DNA of 64,000 nt from Xenoacremonium recifei (taxonomy: Eukaryota > Ascomycota > Sordariomycetes > Hypocreales > Nectriaceae), in NCBI GenBank assembly GCA_012184525.1, contig WOFQ01000010.1, positions 186,001 to 250,000 on the forward strand, written 5' to 3'. Each line of letters begins with the position of its first letter. Positions within the stretch are counted from its first letter, which is position 1. The notes beneath the pieces were generated by a model. It was given only the letters and a program-made list of their open reading frames with translations, was not told the origin of the DNA and ran no database searches. Below, piece after piece: positions 36,401 to 46,551 of the stretch. The translations under genes and the position numbers were made by a program.

Positions 36401-36799
36401 TTGAAGCTGGAGGTTGTAGCGGACAACTCCGTACAACCCCGGATTATCCTCCCCCGAAAGCAGCAGGAGGAAAGAGCGTGACAGCTTCATGACTGCCCGA
36501 ACAGGGTGACTCAGACCGAATGTGCACTTTATCATTTGTAATCAGCGACTTGGCATGCTGAAGATAAACGTTTAACAGGTTAATGTACTGCCTATTGCCG
36601 GATAAACCCAGCAGATCAATCTGCGGGGCAGAACGCCCATGATGGTAGAAAAGCACCTGAGAAACCCCGCCTCGTGACGTTCCATGTTCGACAGCGGAAA
36701 GGTCCAAGCGAGGACAACAAAAAGGATTGCAGGGCAACATCGTCTGCACGCGGCAAGACTTCACCACCACTGCAGAGAGTCGGAGTAATCACAGCAATC
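33438..36799. other. Gene-free 3.4-kb interval
   Basis: The left part (to about 34200) is moderately AT-rich; the rest is GC-rich. Several minus-strand ORFs of 83-151 codons at 35219-36535 overlap one another in different frames, lack domains and cannot be joined by convincing splice sites. No RNA gene seen. Confidence 0.55.
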
Positions 36800-37937
36800 A
36801 TGGCGCCGGTCGGAGTTGCTATTATTGGCGGAGGGATCTTCGTCAAATCCCAGCATTTGGTATGATACGTTTCTGCAACACCAACACCCCCCTGCATCCC
36901 TGCCTGAGCGGGCATCACGATGGAGACCAGGACTAACACATGACCACCAGCCAGCAGTAATGCAATGCGACGCTCTTGCGCTCAAAGCCATTTACTCGCG
37001 GTCTCTCAAGTCGGCCGAGGACACCGCCGCACTCTACTCTAAGCCCGGCAGCCCCCCGGACCTGTACTCGGCGGACTCAGGGGCGGGCAAGACGTATCAC
37101 GATCTGCTCCTGCGGGACGACATCGCCGGCGTCATCATTGCCCTGCCCATTGTCAGCCAGCCCGAGTACATCGAGGCCGCCCTTTCTGCGGGCAAGCATG
37201 TCCTGGCCGAGAAGCCCATCGGGCCGGATGTCGCTACCGCTCAGAAGCTGATTGCTTTTTATGAGCGCGTCTCGGCCGAGAACAAGGCGACATTGGCCAT
37301 TGCGGAGAACTGCCGGTTCTGGCCGTCCTTTGAGTATGCTGCAGCTGAGGCGCGCAAGCTCGGCGCGGTGAAGCAGTTCAACGTCAAGGTCCTCAGCCTG
37401 ATGCCGCGCGACGCCAAATGGCTCGGCACGGCCTGGAGGCAGAAGCCCGAATATCAGGGCGGTTTTCTGCTGGATGGCGGCGTGCACCAGGCCGCCTTGC
37501 TGAGGCTGATGCTGGGCGGGGAGGCGAAGCCTGACCAGGTCCGGGCCTTCACATCCCTGCAGCAAGAGCATCTGCCCCCGATAGATTCACTGGACGCCAT
37601 CATCAAGACCAAGAACGGAGCTAGCGGCAGCTTCCAGTTGTCATCAGGCTCATTGTTGAGCAGTTTCCTCTGGGATTTTGTGCTCGAAAACGGGACCGTG
37701 GTTGTGAACGGAGACACGGTGACCGTCAAGCCCAAGGATGGAGAGGCTGTTGTGAAGGAGTTTGAACGCACCTCAGGGGTCGCAGCTGAGGTTGCCGCTT
37801 GGGGAGAAGGCTTGGTCACCGGAAAGCCAAACCTACTGCAATCTCCTGTTGAGGCTCTAGGAGATCTCGAACTCATGGAGATGATATTCAAGAGCGGAGA
37901 CCAAGATGGAGCACCGTTCAAGTACGAACTGCAGTAA
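36800..37937 (+). CDS. NAD(P)-dependent oxidoreductase, GFO/IDH/MocA family
   Basis: Two exons (36800..36859, 36951..37937) give 348 residues. The short first exon encodes the start of the Rossmann fold, MAPVGVAIIGGGIFVKSQHL; the second continues PAVMQCDALALKAIYSRS. The dinucleotide/substrate motif AEKPIG is at residues 107-111. The C-terminal domain carries GGFLLDGGVHQ, with the Asp195/His199 pair typical of catalytic residues in this family. The whole length matches the yeast YMR315W / fission yeast SPAC26H5.09c type of soluble NADP(H) oxidoreductase; the substrate is not known to me. The gene is tail to tail with the thioesterase gene, only 44 bp apart. Confidence 0.92.
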
Positions 37938-37981
37938 TTAGCTATGAGCTCAGCATTGTATGTACATACTCTATTGAAGCA

Positions 37982-38670
37982 CTATAATTTGCTCGTCTCC
38001 GGCCCAACATATAATCGTTCTAGGCCCTGCCGCAATGTCTCTGTAATTCCACTCTTGGATGGCCTCCCTGTTGCGCGCTCGACGAAGACATGCACGAACT
38101 CGCCTACGGCCTTGACCTCATCAACCCCCTGTTCAAAGAGCGCCACTTCATATGTGACGCTGGATTTACCGAGTTTGTTCACCCGCATGGCCAGCTCGGC
38201 AACGGCGGGATACGCAATGGACGCGAAGAAGTCGGTATGGGCATGGACAGCCAGCCCGTACATCGCAGACGTAGGCGGATCCATCCCGCAGTGCTCAATG
38301 AGGTAGGAATTTATCACCGAATCGAAACTATTCGCAGCATTCTTCGTGTTAGGGGCTTCAGGGGACGAATGTGGACGTCTGCAGCAGCAGGAGAGCCCTC
38401 GTGACTGCAGAGACAGGGGGAGGACAGGGGAGCTTTACAGGAAGCTGTAGACTGAGTTGTTCATGTGGTCATACATGTCGTTGTCATTCCTAAGCGCCTC
38501 GTCACTCAATCGCATGTCCACGAAAAGCTTGCTTGCCAGGATGCTCAAGTCCGTCGATAATGCCACGAAGCGACCATTGAACCTTGGAGGACTCACCAGC
38601 GCGTACGGTAGTCCAGGTGGAAGCGATAGTCTTGGCGGCGGCGCGCCTTCAGCTGGGCGGTCGAGGCCAT
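37982..38670 (-). CDS. Hot-dog fold thioesterase (4HBT type)
   Basis: Acyl-CoA thioesterase-like protein. Three exons, complement(37982..38327, 38439..38489, 38597..38670), give 156 residues. The deduced N-terminus is MASTAQLKARRRQDYRFHL, followed by DYRTRWNDNDMYDHMNNSVY and FLFDSVINSYLIEHCG. The segment with Asp/Asn-D-MYDHMNN and the long helix after it is the 4HBT active-site region. The tail VFVERATGRPSKSGITETLRQGLERL is a typical hot-dog last strand and C-terminus. The middle exon is only 51 nt and holds the catalytic segment; the longer uninterrupted ORF over exon 2 (38435-38965) is misleading because it reads through the 107-nt first intron. The natural acyl-CoA substrate is not evident. 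Confidence 0.88.
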
Positions 38671-39355
38671 CGTGACGCCTGGTGGAGGTGACGTAAACGG
38701 GCGTATGAGAGTTGAGGCTTGGGTCATGGGCAGAAACACGCAATGATGGAGCCAAATCAGGGTGAAAGGGGGTGACGATAGGCCTCGCTTGATTCCTCAA
38801 GCCTGGAAGTCGATGAAGAGCGTGAGCGGGATAGAGTTCCATCGACATACCTCGCATATGTGAGGCAGGAATTCCGCGGTTCTGGATCCGGCCGATTGGG
38901 GAAAGCCGAGGCTCGATGCCGTCTGGGGGAGTTTGGCAAGAGCTGATTACAGAAGGCACGACCATACAGCGCCCTTGCAGCGTCTACGGGCTACGGACTG
39001 AGCTGCTTCAGGGGCTTGAGACACTGAAACCGCTGTACTCTCACTGGGCGTCAGGGCGTCCGGCGCTGGAACATGGCGCTGGGAAGGAGCCGATAGGTGC
39101 AGCTGCCTTTTGGAGGGGCGGCTAGGGCGGGTGTTGGTCCCAGGCAGCAGGCAGGAATCCAGGCACTGGGAAGGTGCTGTTGGCGCGGTTGCTCCCGCAC
39201 ACAACCATGCGAGGAAGGAACATTCTGCCACATCTGACCGCCCAAATTTTCTAGCCTCAAGCGCACAAGGGGACTCATCGCGACTGTCGAGAGATATTCA
39301 GCTAGACATTCCGACTTTGACTTCGACCGATTCCGCGTGTCTCTGCGGACCAGGA
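38671..39355. promoter_or_regulatory. Shared divergent promoter region (thioesterase / pseudouridine synthase)
   Basis: Roughly 0.7-kb spacer between two head-to-head genes. It must carry both promoters. No specific motif stood out. Confidence 0.5.
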
Positions 39356-39445
39356 ATGAAGGCTGCCCATCGTTTGCGCCTGTCAAATTTCCACTACCCG
39401 ATTCCGACAACGCCAGCTTCCCGACGTGGGTTGCGACCCATCACC

Positions 39446-40927
39446 ATGGCGGCAGCCGTGAAGCCCTCATCAGCAGATGGCGTCGTCTGCGCGGCCGTCG
39501 AGAACCTCTCCCTCGCCGACAAAGATGCTGCCCAGGACCAGAGTCGAGACCAAGACAAGGAGAAACCTTTGAACCAGCCGCCGCCAGTTTCGGACCCTAA
39601 TGTGCCGCTGATCACCCCCGTTGGCGATCCATGGCCTCGACCCTACTATATCGAGGATGGACTTCGCCGTGTGGCCCCCTACTTCTTCACCTACAATACC
39701 TACTGCAAGGAGAGGTGGCGCAACCACCGCCTGCTAGAAATCTGGGAAGCAGAATTCCGGGATCGGCCCATCAGCTACTACCGAGAGGCCATTGAGCGTG
39801 GTAACATCTTTGTCAACGGGAAGACAGTCTCCTCGGACTATGTGATCCGCAACGGCGACATGATTTCACATACGCTCCATCGCCATGAGCCCCCTGTCTC
39901 AGCGGACCCGATAGGCGTCATTCATGAGGACGACGACATGATTGTCATAAACAAGCCCGCCGGAGTACCTGTCCATCCTGCTGGCCGATATAATTTCAAT
40001 TCCGTGATCGAGATTATGAAGATAGAGCGCGGACCGAGCTTCATGCCATATCCCTGCAACCGGCTGGACCGTCTCACCAGCGGCATCATGTTCATCGCAA
40101 AGAATGTCCCCGCGGCCGAAGCCCTAGGAATCAAGATCAAGCAACGGTCCGTCCGCAAAGAATACATAGCCCGGGTGATGGGCAAGTTCCCCGACGGCGA
40201 GGTGGTCTGTGACCAACCCATTCTCCAGATCTCCCCAAAGCTTGGGCTGAACCGCGTGCGAGCTAACGGCAAAACTGCTCGCACCGTCTTCAAGCGGCTG
40301 GCCTATTATCCGCCGTCTGATGATCAGAAATCGTCGCCTGGAGAAGAGGAGGGACGCCCCCGGACCCCGGCCGACTTGGAGGAGGAGAAGCACCGGCCGT
40401 GGCTTGCGAAGTCCGGCTACTCCATCGTGCGATGCCTCCCGGTCACTGGCCGGACGCATCAACTTCGGGTGCACTTGCAATATCTTGGACACCCGATCCA
40501 GAACGATCCAATATACGCTAACATGAGAGTTTGGGGTTTCAACTTGGGTGAGCAAGACGCCGATGGCACACTAAATAGCGACGAGGATGTCATTAGTCGA
40601 CTCTCTCGAATGGGCAAGGATGAAGTAGCGCACGCCGTAGCTTACTACGACGACATGGTGGAAAAGTATGAGAAGCGGAGGGCTGAGAAGATGACAGGGC
40701 AGGTCTGCGACATCTGTCAGACACCGCTATACTCGGATCCCGGAGACCATGAACTGTCGCTCTGGCTGCACAGTTTACGCTACGAGGATGCCGGAGGCAG
40801 TTGGGCATACGTGAGCCCTCTACCGCAGTGGGCCCTCCCTCCCGAGGGGATGAGCGGACCTACGACGGTGGGCGGCTTGGAGGAGCTGGTCGAGGCGGTA
40901 AAGGATGAGAACCCGGAGATATCATGA
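39446..40927 (+). CDS. PUS9: RluA-family tRNA pseudouridine synthase (Pus9-like)
   Basis: Converts uridine to pseudouridine in tRNA (position 32 for yeast Pus8/Pus9). Intronless, 493 residues from the ATG at 39446, which has a strong fungal context (CACCATGGC). An S4-like RNA-binding segment (YYREAIERGNIFVNGKTVSSDYVIRNGDMI) precedes the synthase core: HEDDDMIVINKPAGVPVHP, then the catalytic motif NRLDRLTSGI with Asp208, KEYIARVMGKF, and GRTHQLRVHLQYLGHPIQNDPIY. The C-terminal CDICQTPLYSDP segment is a zinc-like knuckle seen in fungal members. No deaminase domain follows, so it resembles Pus9 more than Rib2. An in-frame upstream ATG at 39356 adds 30 residues that resemble a mitochondrial presequence (see findings). 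Confidence 0.92.
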   Translation: MAAAVKPSSADGVVCAAVENLSLADKDAAQDQSRDQDKEKPLNQPPPVSDPNVPLITPVGDPWPRPYYIEDGLRRVAPYFFTYNTYCKERWRNHRLLEIWEAEFRDRPISYYREAIERGNIFVNGKTVSSDYVIRNGDMISHTLHRHEPPVSADPIGVIHEDDDMIVINKPAGVPVHPAGRYNFNSVIEIMKIERGPSFMPYPCNRLDRLTSGIMFIAKNVPAAEALGIKIKQRSVRKEYIARVMGKFPDGEVVCDQPILQISPKLGLNRVRANGKTARTVFKRLAYYPPSDDQKSSPGEEEGRPRTPADLEEEKHRPWLAKSGYSIVRCLPVTGRTHQLRVHLQYLGHPIQNDPIYANMRVWGFNLGEQDADGTLNSDEDVISRLSRMGKDEVAHAVAYYDDMVEKYEKRRAEKMTGQVCDICQTPLYSDPGDHELSLWLHSLRYEDAGGSWAYVSPLPQWALPPEGMSGPTTVGGLEELVEAVKDENPEIS

Positions 40928-43900
40928 ATACCAGCACCCTGTCAATGTCAAGACGCCCCCCCGCGCCACTCCATGGACGAGATTCACATGAAGAAACAAA
41001 CCTCCGAAGAGGGCAGCTCTTGCCATTGCGCAAAAACGGCCAGAGAGGGCAAGCCGAGCCGGAAGCACGCAAGCATGCTTGGGTTGTCGGTGAAGGCGAT
41101 AGAGACACCCGGCGAAACTGAGAGAACACAGCCAACTGCTCCGTCTCGCGGGAACAAACGACCCCAGCTGCAAGGCCACGGCCCTGGGACTAGCCCCTAC
41201 CAAACTCCATAGGCCCAGCCAACAGGCCTAGCCTTACACGCAGTCCATCCTCTGAGGGACAGTCGGCAGTTCAAACGTAGTTTGGGCGGGTAATTGTGGC
41301 GTCGCCCACTTCCCGCACGCGGTTTGCGTACCTTCTTGAGTCAAGGCAAAAGGATGAAGCGGCAGGAGATAGCACGGGCAGTCTAGGGCAGTCGAGAGCC
41401 ATCAGTCGAGAGCGCAATGTCACCAACGAGGGGTATCATTGTGTGGTCTGTCAACAAAGGGGGGCGCAGTCAGAGTGCAGCGGGAGGCGTCGCTGAACGG
41501 GGTTGGACGTCCAGGGATAGCCGGGGCGGATCCAGATTCCGAGAGCAGCACGCTGGCCTGGCAGAGGCTCGCTGACATCCAGTCCAGGCCAGGCCATGCC
41601 AGGGCAGACAGCATGCAGTTTAGAGGGAGTCGACCCAACACATTCCTCAGTCCGGGGGGCCGGCCAGGCCAAGGACCCAAGAAGGACCCAACACCAAAGG
41701 CCCCGAGCCGACGAGGCCCGCCTTGGAACAGAGACCGTGCCAAACTTCCGTCGAGACTACTCCATAAGCTGCGAGGAGGAGAAACGGGGGGGAGGGGAGG
41801 GTGAGCGACAATGGGGATGGGGACGCGCGGGCACATTATCAACAGAGTCAACGACCGACGGCATGCATGACCGTACCATTGCCAATGAAGGCATGCCGCG
41901 GGAAACGAGGCTGGCGCTCTGCAGCCGTTGGCGAGTTCTAAGACGCTCCTAGGCGGGCGGCACAGGCGCGGATTACCCATGCGCCAATGGGTGCTGTTCT
42001 GCAAGGCCAAGGGACACCGCACCGAAGCATGGGTACCGAGTACAGTAGGCAAGGAATGGAATTGTGGCGGACGATCATGACAGCAGGCATGTCAAGGTTT
42101 TCCTGGGGTAGCTCAGCTGGTTTTGCTTTTTCCTTATCCCAGCTCGGCTCCACGGAAGCGCCCCTTGCTGGCCCTGACCCCGATTTCGTCAACGGCACCG
42201 GCAGCCAGCCATCTTTACCACGCTCCTGGGACAACTTGTTTTCTTTTTTGGAAGGGAGGATCGCAACGGGTGGGATTCCCGTCCGTTGGCCCTGAGCGAG
42301 TACATAGATTCGAGAGACGGGAAAAAGCAAAGAAAGAAAAATTTTGGAGACACAGACACACACAGACACACACAGACACACACTCATGCTGATCACGTCG
42401 GGGAGAAGGATCCTAGCGACGACGGGCGGGCGGCTCGTTTATTGACGTTGCTTCTGATGCGGCAGAGTTACAGCAAAGGAGCAGCAGCATCGTCACTCTT
42501 CACACCGACCAACAATCACACTCCAAGTCCCGATCGGTTGTACTCGGGTCGGATTGCGATGGGATTGGAAGCTTCGCCGATGCGGCACACGGCCCATGCT
42601 ATCGCTGACGCCATGCTTCTGCCCTGAACTTTGTGCCAGGAGGTGCGTCTGGATTGTTGCAGTAGAGAGCAGCAGTTCTGGGCCGATGGTCTACAGAATG
42701 GTCGATGAGCGAGGGTACGTACATGCCGTCTCTGTCGATGTCTCTTCTGACTGTCTGAGATCTTTCGGAGACGCTCCGACTCCCCATCCCGATAGGCAGT
42801 TTTGCCTTCGCCATGTGCGCTGCCCTGTCTGCCGGGGAGGGAGGGGACTTGGGACCTGGCCTGGCCTGACTGGATTGGAAGAGAGGGGAGGGGGGGGGTC
42901 TTTGCAATCTCTGACTGACTGACCCTGTTGCCACGCGCGCTGCATCGCGAGACTAGCGCTGTCTCCGGATATGTCGCTCGCTGGACGACACTGCAGGAGA
43001 GAGACTTCACGAAGGCAAAGCGGCATGAGCCTCCCTCCGGCTTGCGGGGGGCAAAATGCCCGAAGGTACATCTGACATTGACGTTGACAGCCCAAGCCAA
43101 GCAAAGCAGGCAGGGGGCAAGATGCATCGCGGTACGTGCGCGCGCGCGGCGTGGATTCATAGGTACGAATCGCAAGCATCTACCTAATCTGGCGGCTCTC
43201 ATGGAGATGAGGCATGAGAAGGCAACATCCAGGCACAGACTGGAGGCACGGACACAGGACAGGCACGGCAATATGTGCATCAAGCATGTACCATAAGGAC
43301 CATACCTGGCGACGCCGTCTCGAAGCAGAGGGGCCCGCCCTATGCCCCGTCTGCGTTGCTGCTTGGGATCCCCCTCGCTCGACCTCCCTGTCTCTCATCT
43401 CTCTCGACATCTGGTGGTGTCTCTCGTTGTCGCTGTTGGGCTCTCTTTGGCTGGGCCATGGATGTCTGTTTCCACTCGTGCGGTGCTAACTCCTCATCCC
43501 CGTCCACTGGCACTGTCTTAGGAACGACGGGTGCAAGCCACGAGAGAGAGAGTCGTGAGTCTCTCCCTGGCGCCTGGAACTCCCGGCCGCGGCGCGCTGG
43601 AGAGCGACAACCCAATCATATTCGGATATCGGCCAGGCCTACCGCAACCAGCCTAGGAGAAAGTTTATTCTCGCAGGATGAGGCATCCCAGCTTCACTTC
43701 TCGCAGCTGGACATGTCCGCCAGGCGCTGTCGTCATGCTAGAGGCGCTGAGGCTACTACTACGCCCACGGGCTAGGATCCAAGGAGCCATGCGCTGAGAC
43801 ACACCCCCCCCCTGGAAGGTGGGGGAGAGAGGAAGTCAGTCTGGAGGATATTTTGCCTCTCGCATGGACGACGCCATTAAGCCCGCTCCGGACGATGGCT

Positions 43901-44649
43901 AAGGATTCTAGAAGTGGGATTGGCCGTGTCTCACCTCACAGGACTGACATGTGCCAGTTTCCAGTTTCCAGACCTGTGTCTCTCAGAGGCGTCTCTCTAG
44001 TCTGGGACTTGCTCTGGGCTGGCTCGTCGGCGGGCTGGCTGGCTGGGTCCATCCATTCTAACCCCTACCTACGGCGTCGTCGTCGAAGTAGCCCGCCTGG
44101 AGCAGAGAGGAGAGGCTCCCCTCCCTAGTCTCGAGCGTCCTTCCCTAGTCCTAGTCCCCGAAGACAGTCAGCGAGCGATGTGGACTCTGAAGGGACCCAG
44201 GGCTAGCAGATGGAGGGCCCCACGATGGTCCGGATACATCCTGGGAGTGTGAGTGGGAATGCGCGTGGCTTTGGCTTTCGTCTCGCCCGGGCCTGATCCG
44301 GGACGACGACACCTCGTCAACCACCCTCCTCCTCCTTCAAGCCACCCCCGAGCCTGAACCTTGTGCTTGTACATGGAGGTCTTCGGTACCCATGCCTGGA
44401 CGGACTGGACCATCATGGGTCTTGGTTTTGGCCTTGCTCCAGTCTCCAGTCCCCAGTCACTCGCGCTGTCCGCCTTCCGATTGCCGTCGATGGTCGAGCG
44501 AGGGTTTACCTCTAGGGTCGACGGTCAATGGTATATCTTAGACCCCGGTCCGCCCAGACGAGGCCAGTCGATCAACTAGCTGGTCGATCACCATGCGAAC
44601 ACTTGCTCACCACTGCTCCACACGACCCTGCATCTAAATACTCTTCGAT
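40928..44649. other. Gene-free 3.7-kb interval upstream of bZIP gene
   Basis: GC-rich, with short simple repeats and many short overlapping ORFs in all frames (longest 255 codons, minus strand 42516-43283). None has a domain or splice continuation. Probably promoter and leader DNA of the bZIP gene. Confidence 0.55.
42348..42384. repeat. ACAGACAC-type microsatellite
   Basis: A CA-rich tandem array built from CACAGACA units. Confidence 0.8.
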
Positions 44650-45696
44650 ATGGCCCAGACTGCGACTGCCATCTCTCATCATCGTCGTCCAACTTCTGCT
44701 CCCTCTCCTTCAGACCATTCCAACAAGATGGTGCGCTCCTCCTCTGCCGAGCCTGCTAAGGCTACCAAGCGAAAGGGTATGTAACCTCTTGTCATGTTGT
44801 CATGACTGTTCACTAACACTCTTACCCAAGGCACTCGAAGTGTCTCTACCCTCACTCCTTCACAGCTTGCCCGGAAGCGAGCCAACGACCGCGAGGCCCA
44901 GCGGGCCATCCGCGCCAGGACCAAGGAGCACATTGAACGTTTAGAACGCGAGCTCGAGGACCTCAAGAGCAAGCAGAGCCGCGACCAGACCGTCCAAGAG
45001 CTGCTGCGACGCAACAAGGCCTTGGAGGACGAGTTGAACCGCTTGAAAGAGACCATGGGCGTCTCCATGACTTCGTCCCCATACTCGACACCAGGTATAA
45101 TCGACTTATACCCTACCGCTGTCGAGTATGACATTAACCCTTCTTCGCCAGTCTACGACGACAACCTCAGCACTGGCAGCGGTGCCATCCCCAGCCCGCG
45201 GACATCACCCTTCCCCTCGGGCGACTACAACTCTCTGGCCGACTACAGCCAGCAATACGTTCCCCTGCCCAACAACTGCGAGTCATGGGCCAACACGGTG
45301 CCCTGCGCGGTGCCCTCCAACGTTTCCAGCCCGTCCTCGTCGGCCAACACGGACGACTTCAGCACCGGCTACATCCCAACCAGCGTGCCGACCTCTATGT
45401 TGCCGTCGACCAACAACAGCAACACCAACGTCAGCGCAATGCCCCACGGCAAGGACATCAAGATGGAGTATGAGGACGTCGAGGGCCACGGTACGGACGC
45501 TCTAGACCTGGCACACATCGACCGGCTCCCTGAGGCTAATCACATCCAGTTCGCAGACCATGGATTCCGTCTCAGCACCCCCTCGCTGCCCGGCGCGCAC
45601 CATACGTACCTGCACCAACATCAGCACCAGGCCCAGCAGCAGCCATGGAGCATGTACCCGATGTACTACCCCCAGGCGCAGTCCTCGGTTCATTGA
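44650..45696 (+). CDS. bZIP transcription factor with non-canonical basic region
   Basis: Two exons (44650..44776, 44831..45696) give 330 residues; a second ATG at 44728, giving MVRSSSAEPAKATKRKG, is a plausible alternative start. The basic region reads LARKRANDREAQRAIRARTK, with the leucine zipper beginning nine residues after the last invariant Arg (Arg70, Leu80): HIERLERELEDLKSK..VQELLRRNKALEDEL. In the canonical N-x7-R alignment the invariant Asn position is Asp62. The C-terminus is long, Ser/Pro/Asn-rich and probably an activation region, ending in a Gln/His/Tyr-rich tail (HQHQHQAQQQPWSMYPMYYP). The basic region resembles an abundant ascomycete subgroup; targets are unknown. It sits alone, with 3.7 kb upstream and 7.3 kb downstream free of genes, suggesting long regulatory regions. 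Confidence 0.92.
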
Positions 45697-46504
45697 ACCC
45701 CCATCCAGGCGGCGGTGCCTTCTAGGGAGCGGGAGCGGCCTCATCCCGCTGAAGCTCTCCCAGGGAGCGCCGCGGCCTCTGGCGGGTTAGTTCGACCAAA
45801 CGACGGCGCCCTGCTTCACCCAGATGCGAACCTCACACACGACGATGACGACCACGGCGAAGCCTAGACACCCTCCTCCACCCCTCCCCTCTCATACGCC
45901 ACTGCGACGAAGCATGAGACCACAACCAGCGGCTCATGACCTCCCTTTCGCCAGTGGCTTGACCTCACCTTTCATGGCGCCGTGCGCGGCCGCCGTGAGC
46001 CAACGCCAGGCCCTCCCGCGCCACTGCAGCGTTTCAGGGGCGCTCCCGCAGAACAATCTGCGGGATGCCGTCTCCACTGCCGAATGGCCTCATGCGCGCA
46101 CTCGAGAGGACCAACACCATTGATGCCCTCATGGTGCAGAAACGCTCAGACCCAAAGACGTGCGAGCGGCAATGGTGCGCCTCCAGTGAGCTGCTGCAGT
46201 GGCCCTATTACCCCGAGCTTTCGAGGCGCGGTGGATCTCGATGCAAGACGGGGATGGCCGGCCTTCTGCGACCCGAAGTCTCTGCTTCTGACCCCCCCCC
46301 CCTCTCTTACGCAGGCTCACATGGGGGAACGGCTTCAGGCATCCTCTTTCACAGACATGACTTCTGTGGGCGAACACGGAACCACAGGTATACACGTGCG
46401 CGGGACTGGACTCCCCATCTTCCATTCTATACCACCGGAAACAGAAAAAAAAACATACTCTTTTAAAGTCACACGTTATATCTGTTTAGAGAAGGAATTC
46501 GGAG

Positions 46505-46551
46505 GACACACACACACAGGGAATTGGGAACACACACATACACGCACACAC
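46505..46551. repeat. CA-rich simple repeat
   Basis: Two CA runs separated by a short unique segment. Confidence 0.7.

Noticed and set aside
35219..36426. Several minus-strand ORFs of 94-151 codons, considered as a multi-exon gene
   Set aside because: They overlap in conflicting frames and no donor/acceptor pairs give a sensible joined protein.
38435..38965. 176-codon minus-strand ORF as the thioesterase N-terminus
   Set aside because: Only its last codons are coding. A GTGAGT donor and a CTTAG acceptor inside it reveal the true exon structure, giving DYRTRWNDNDMYDHMNN.
42106..42125. A-box-like GGTAGCTCAGCTGGTT
   Set aside because: No B box (GGTTCRANYCC) and no closing acceptor stem within the next 100 bases.
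42516..43283. 255-codon minus-strand ORF
   Set aside because: Cys/Arg/Ser-rich with no motif; overlapping frames on both strands are equally open.
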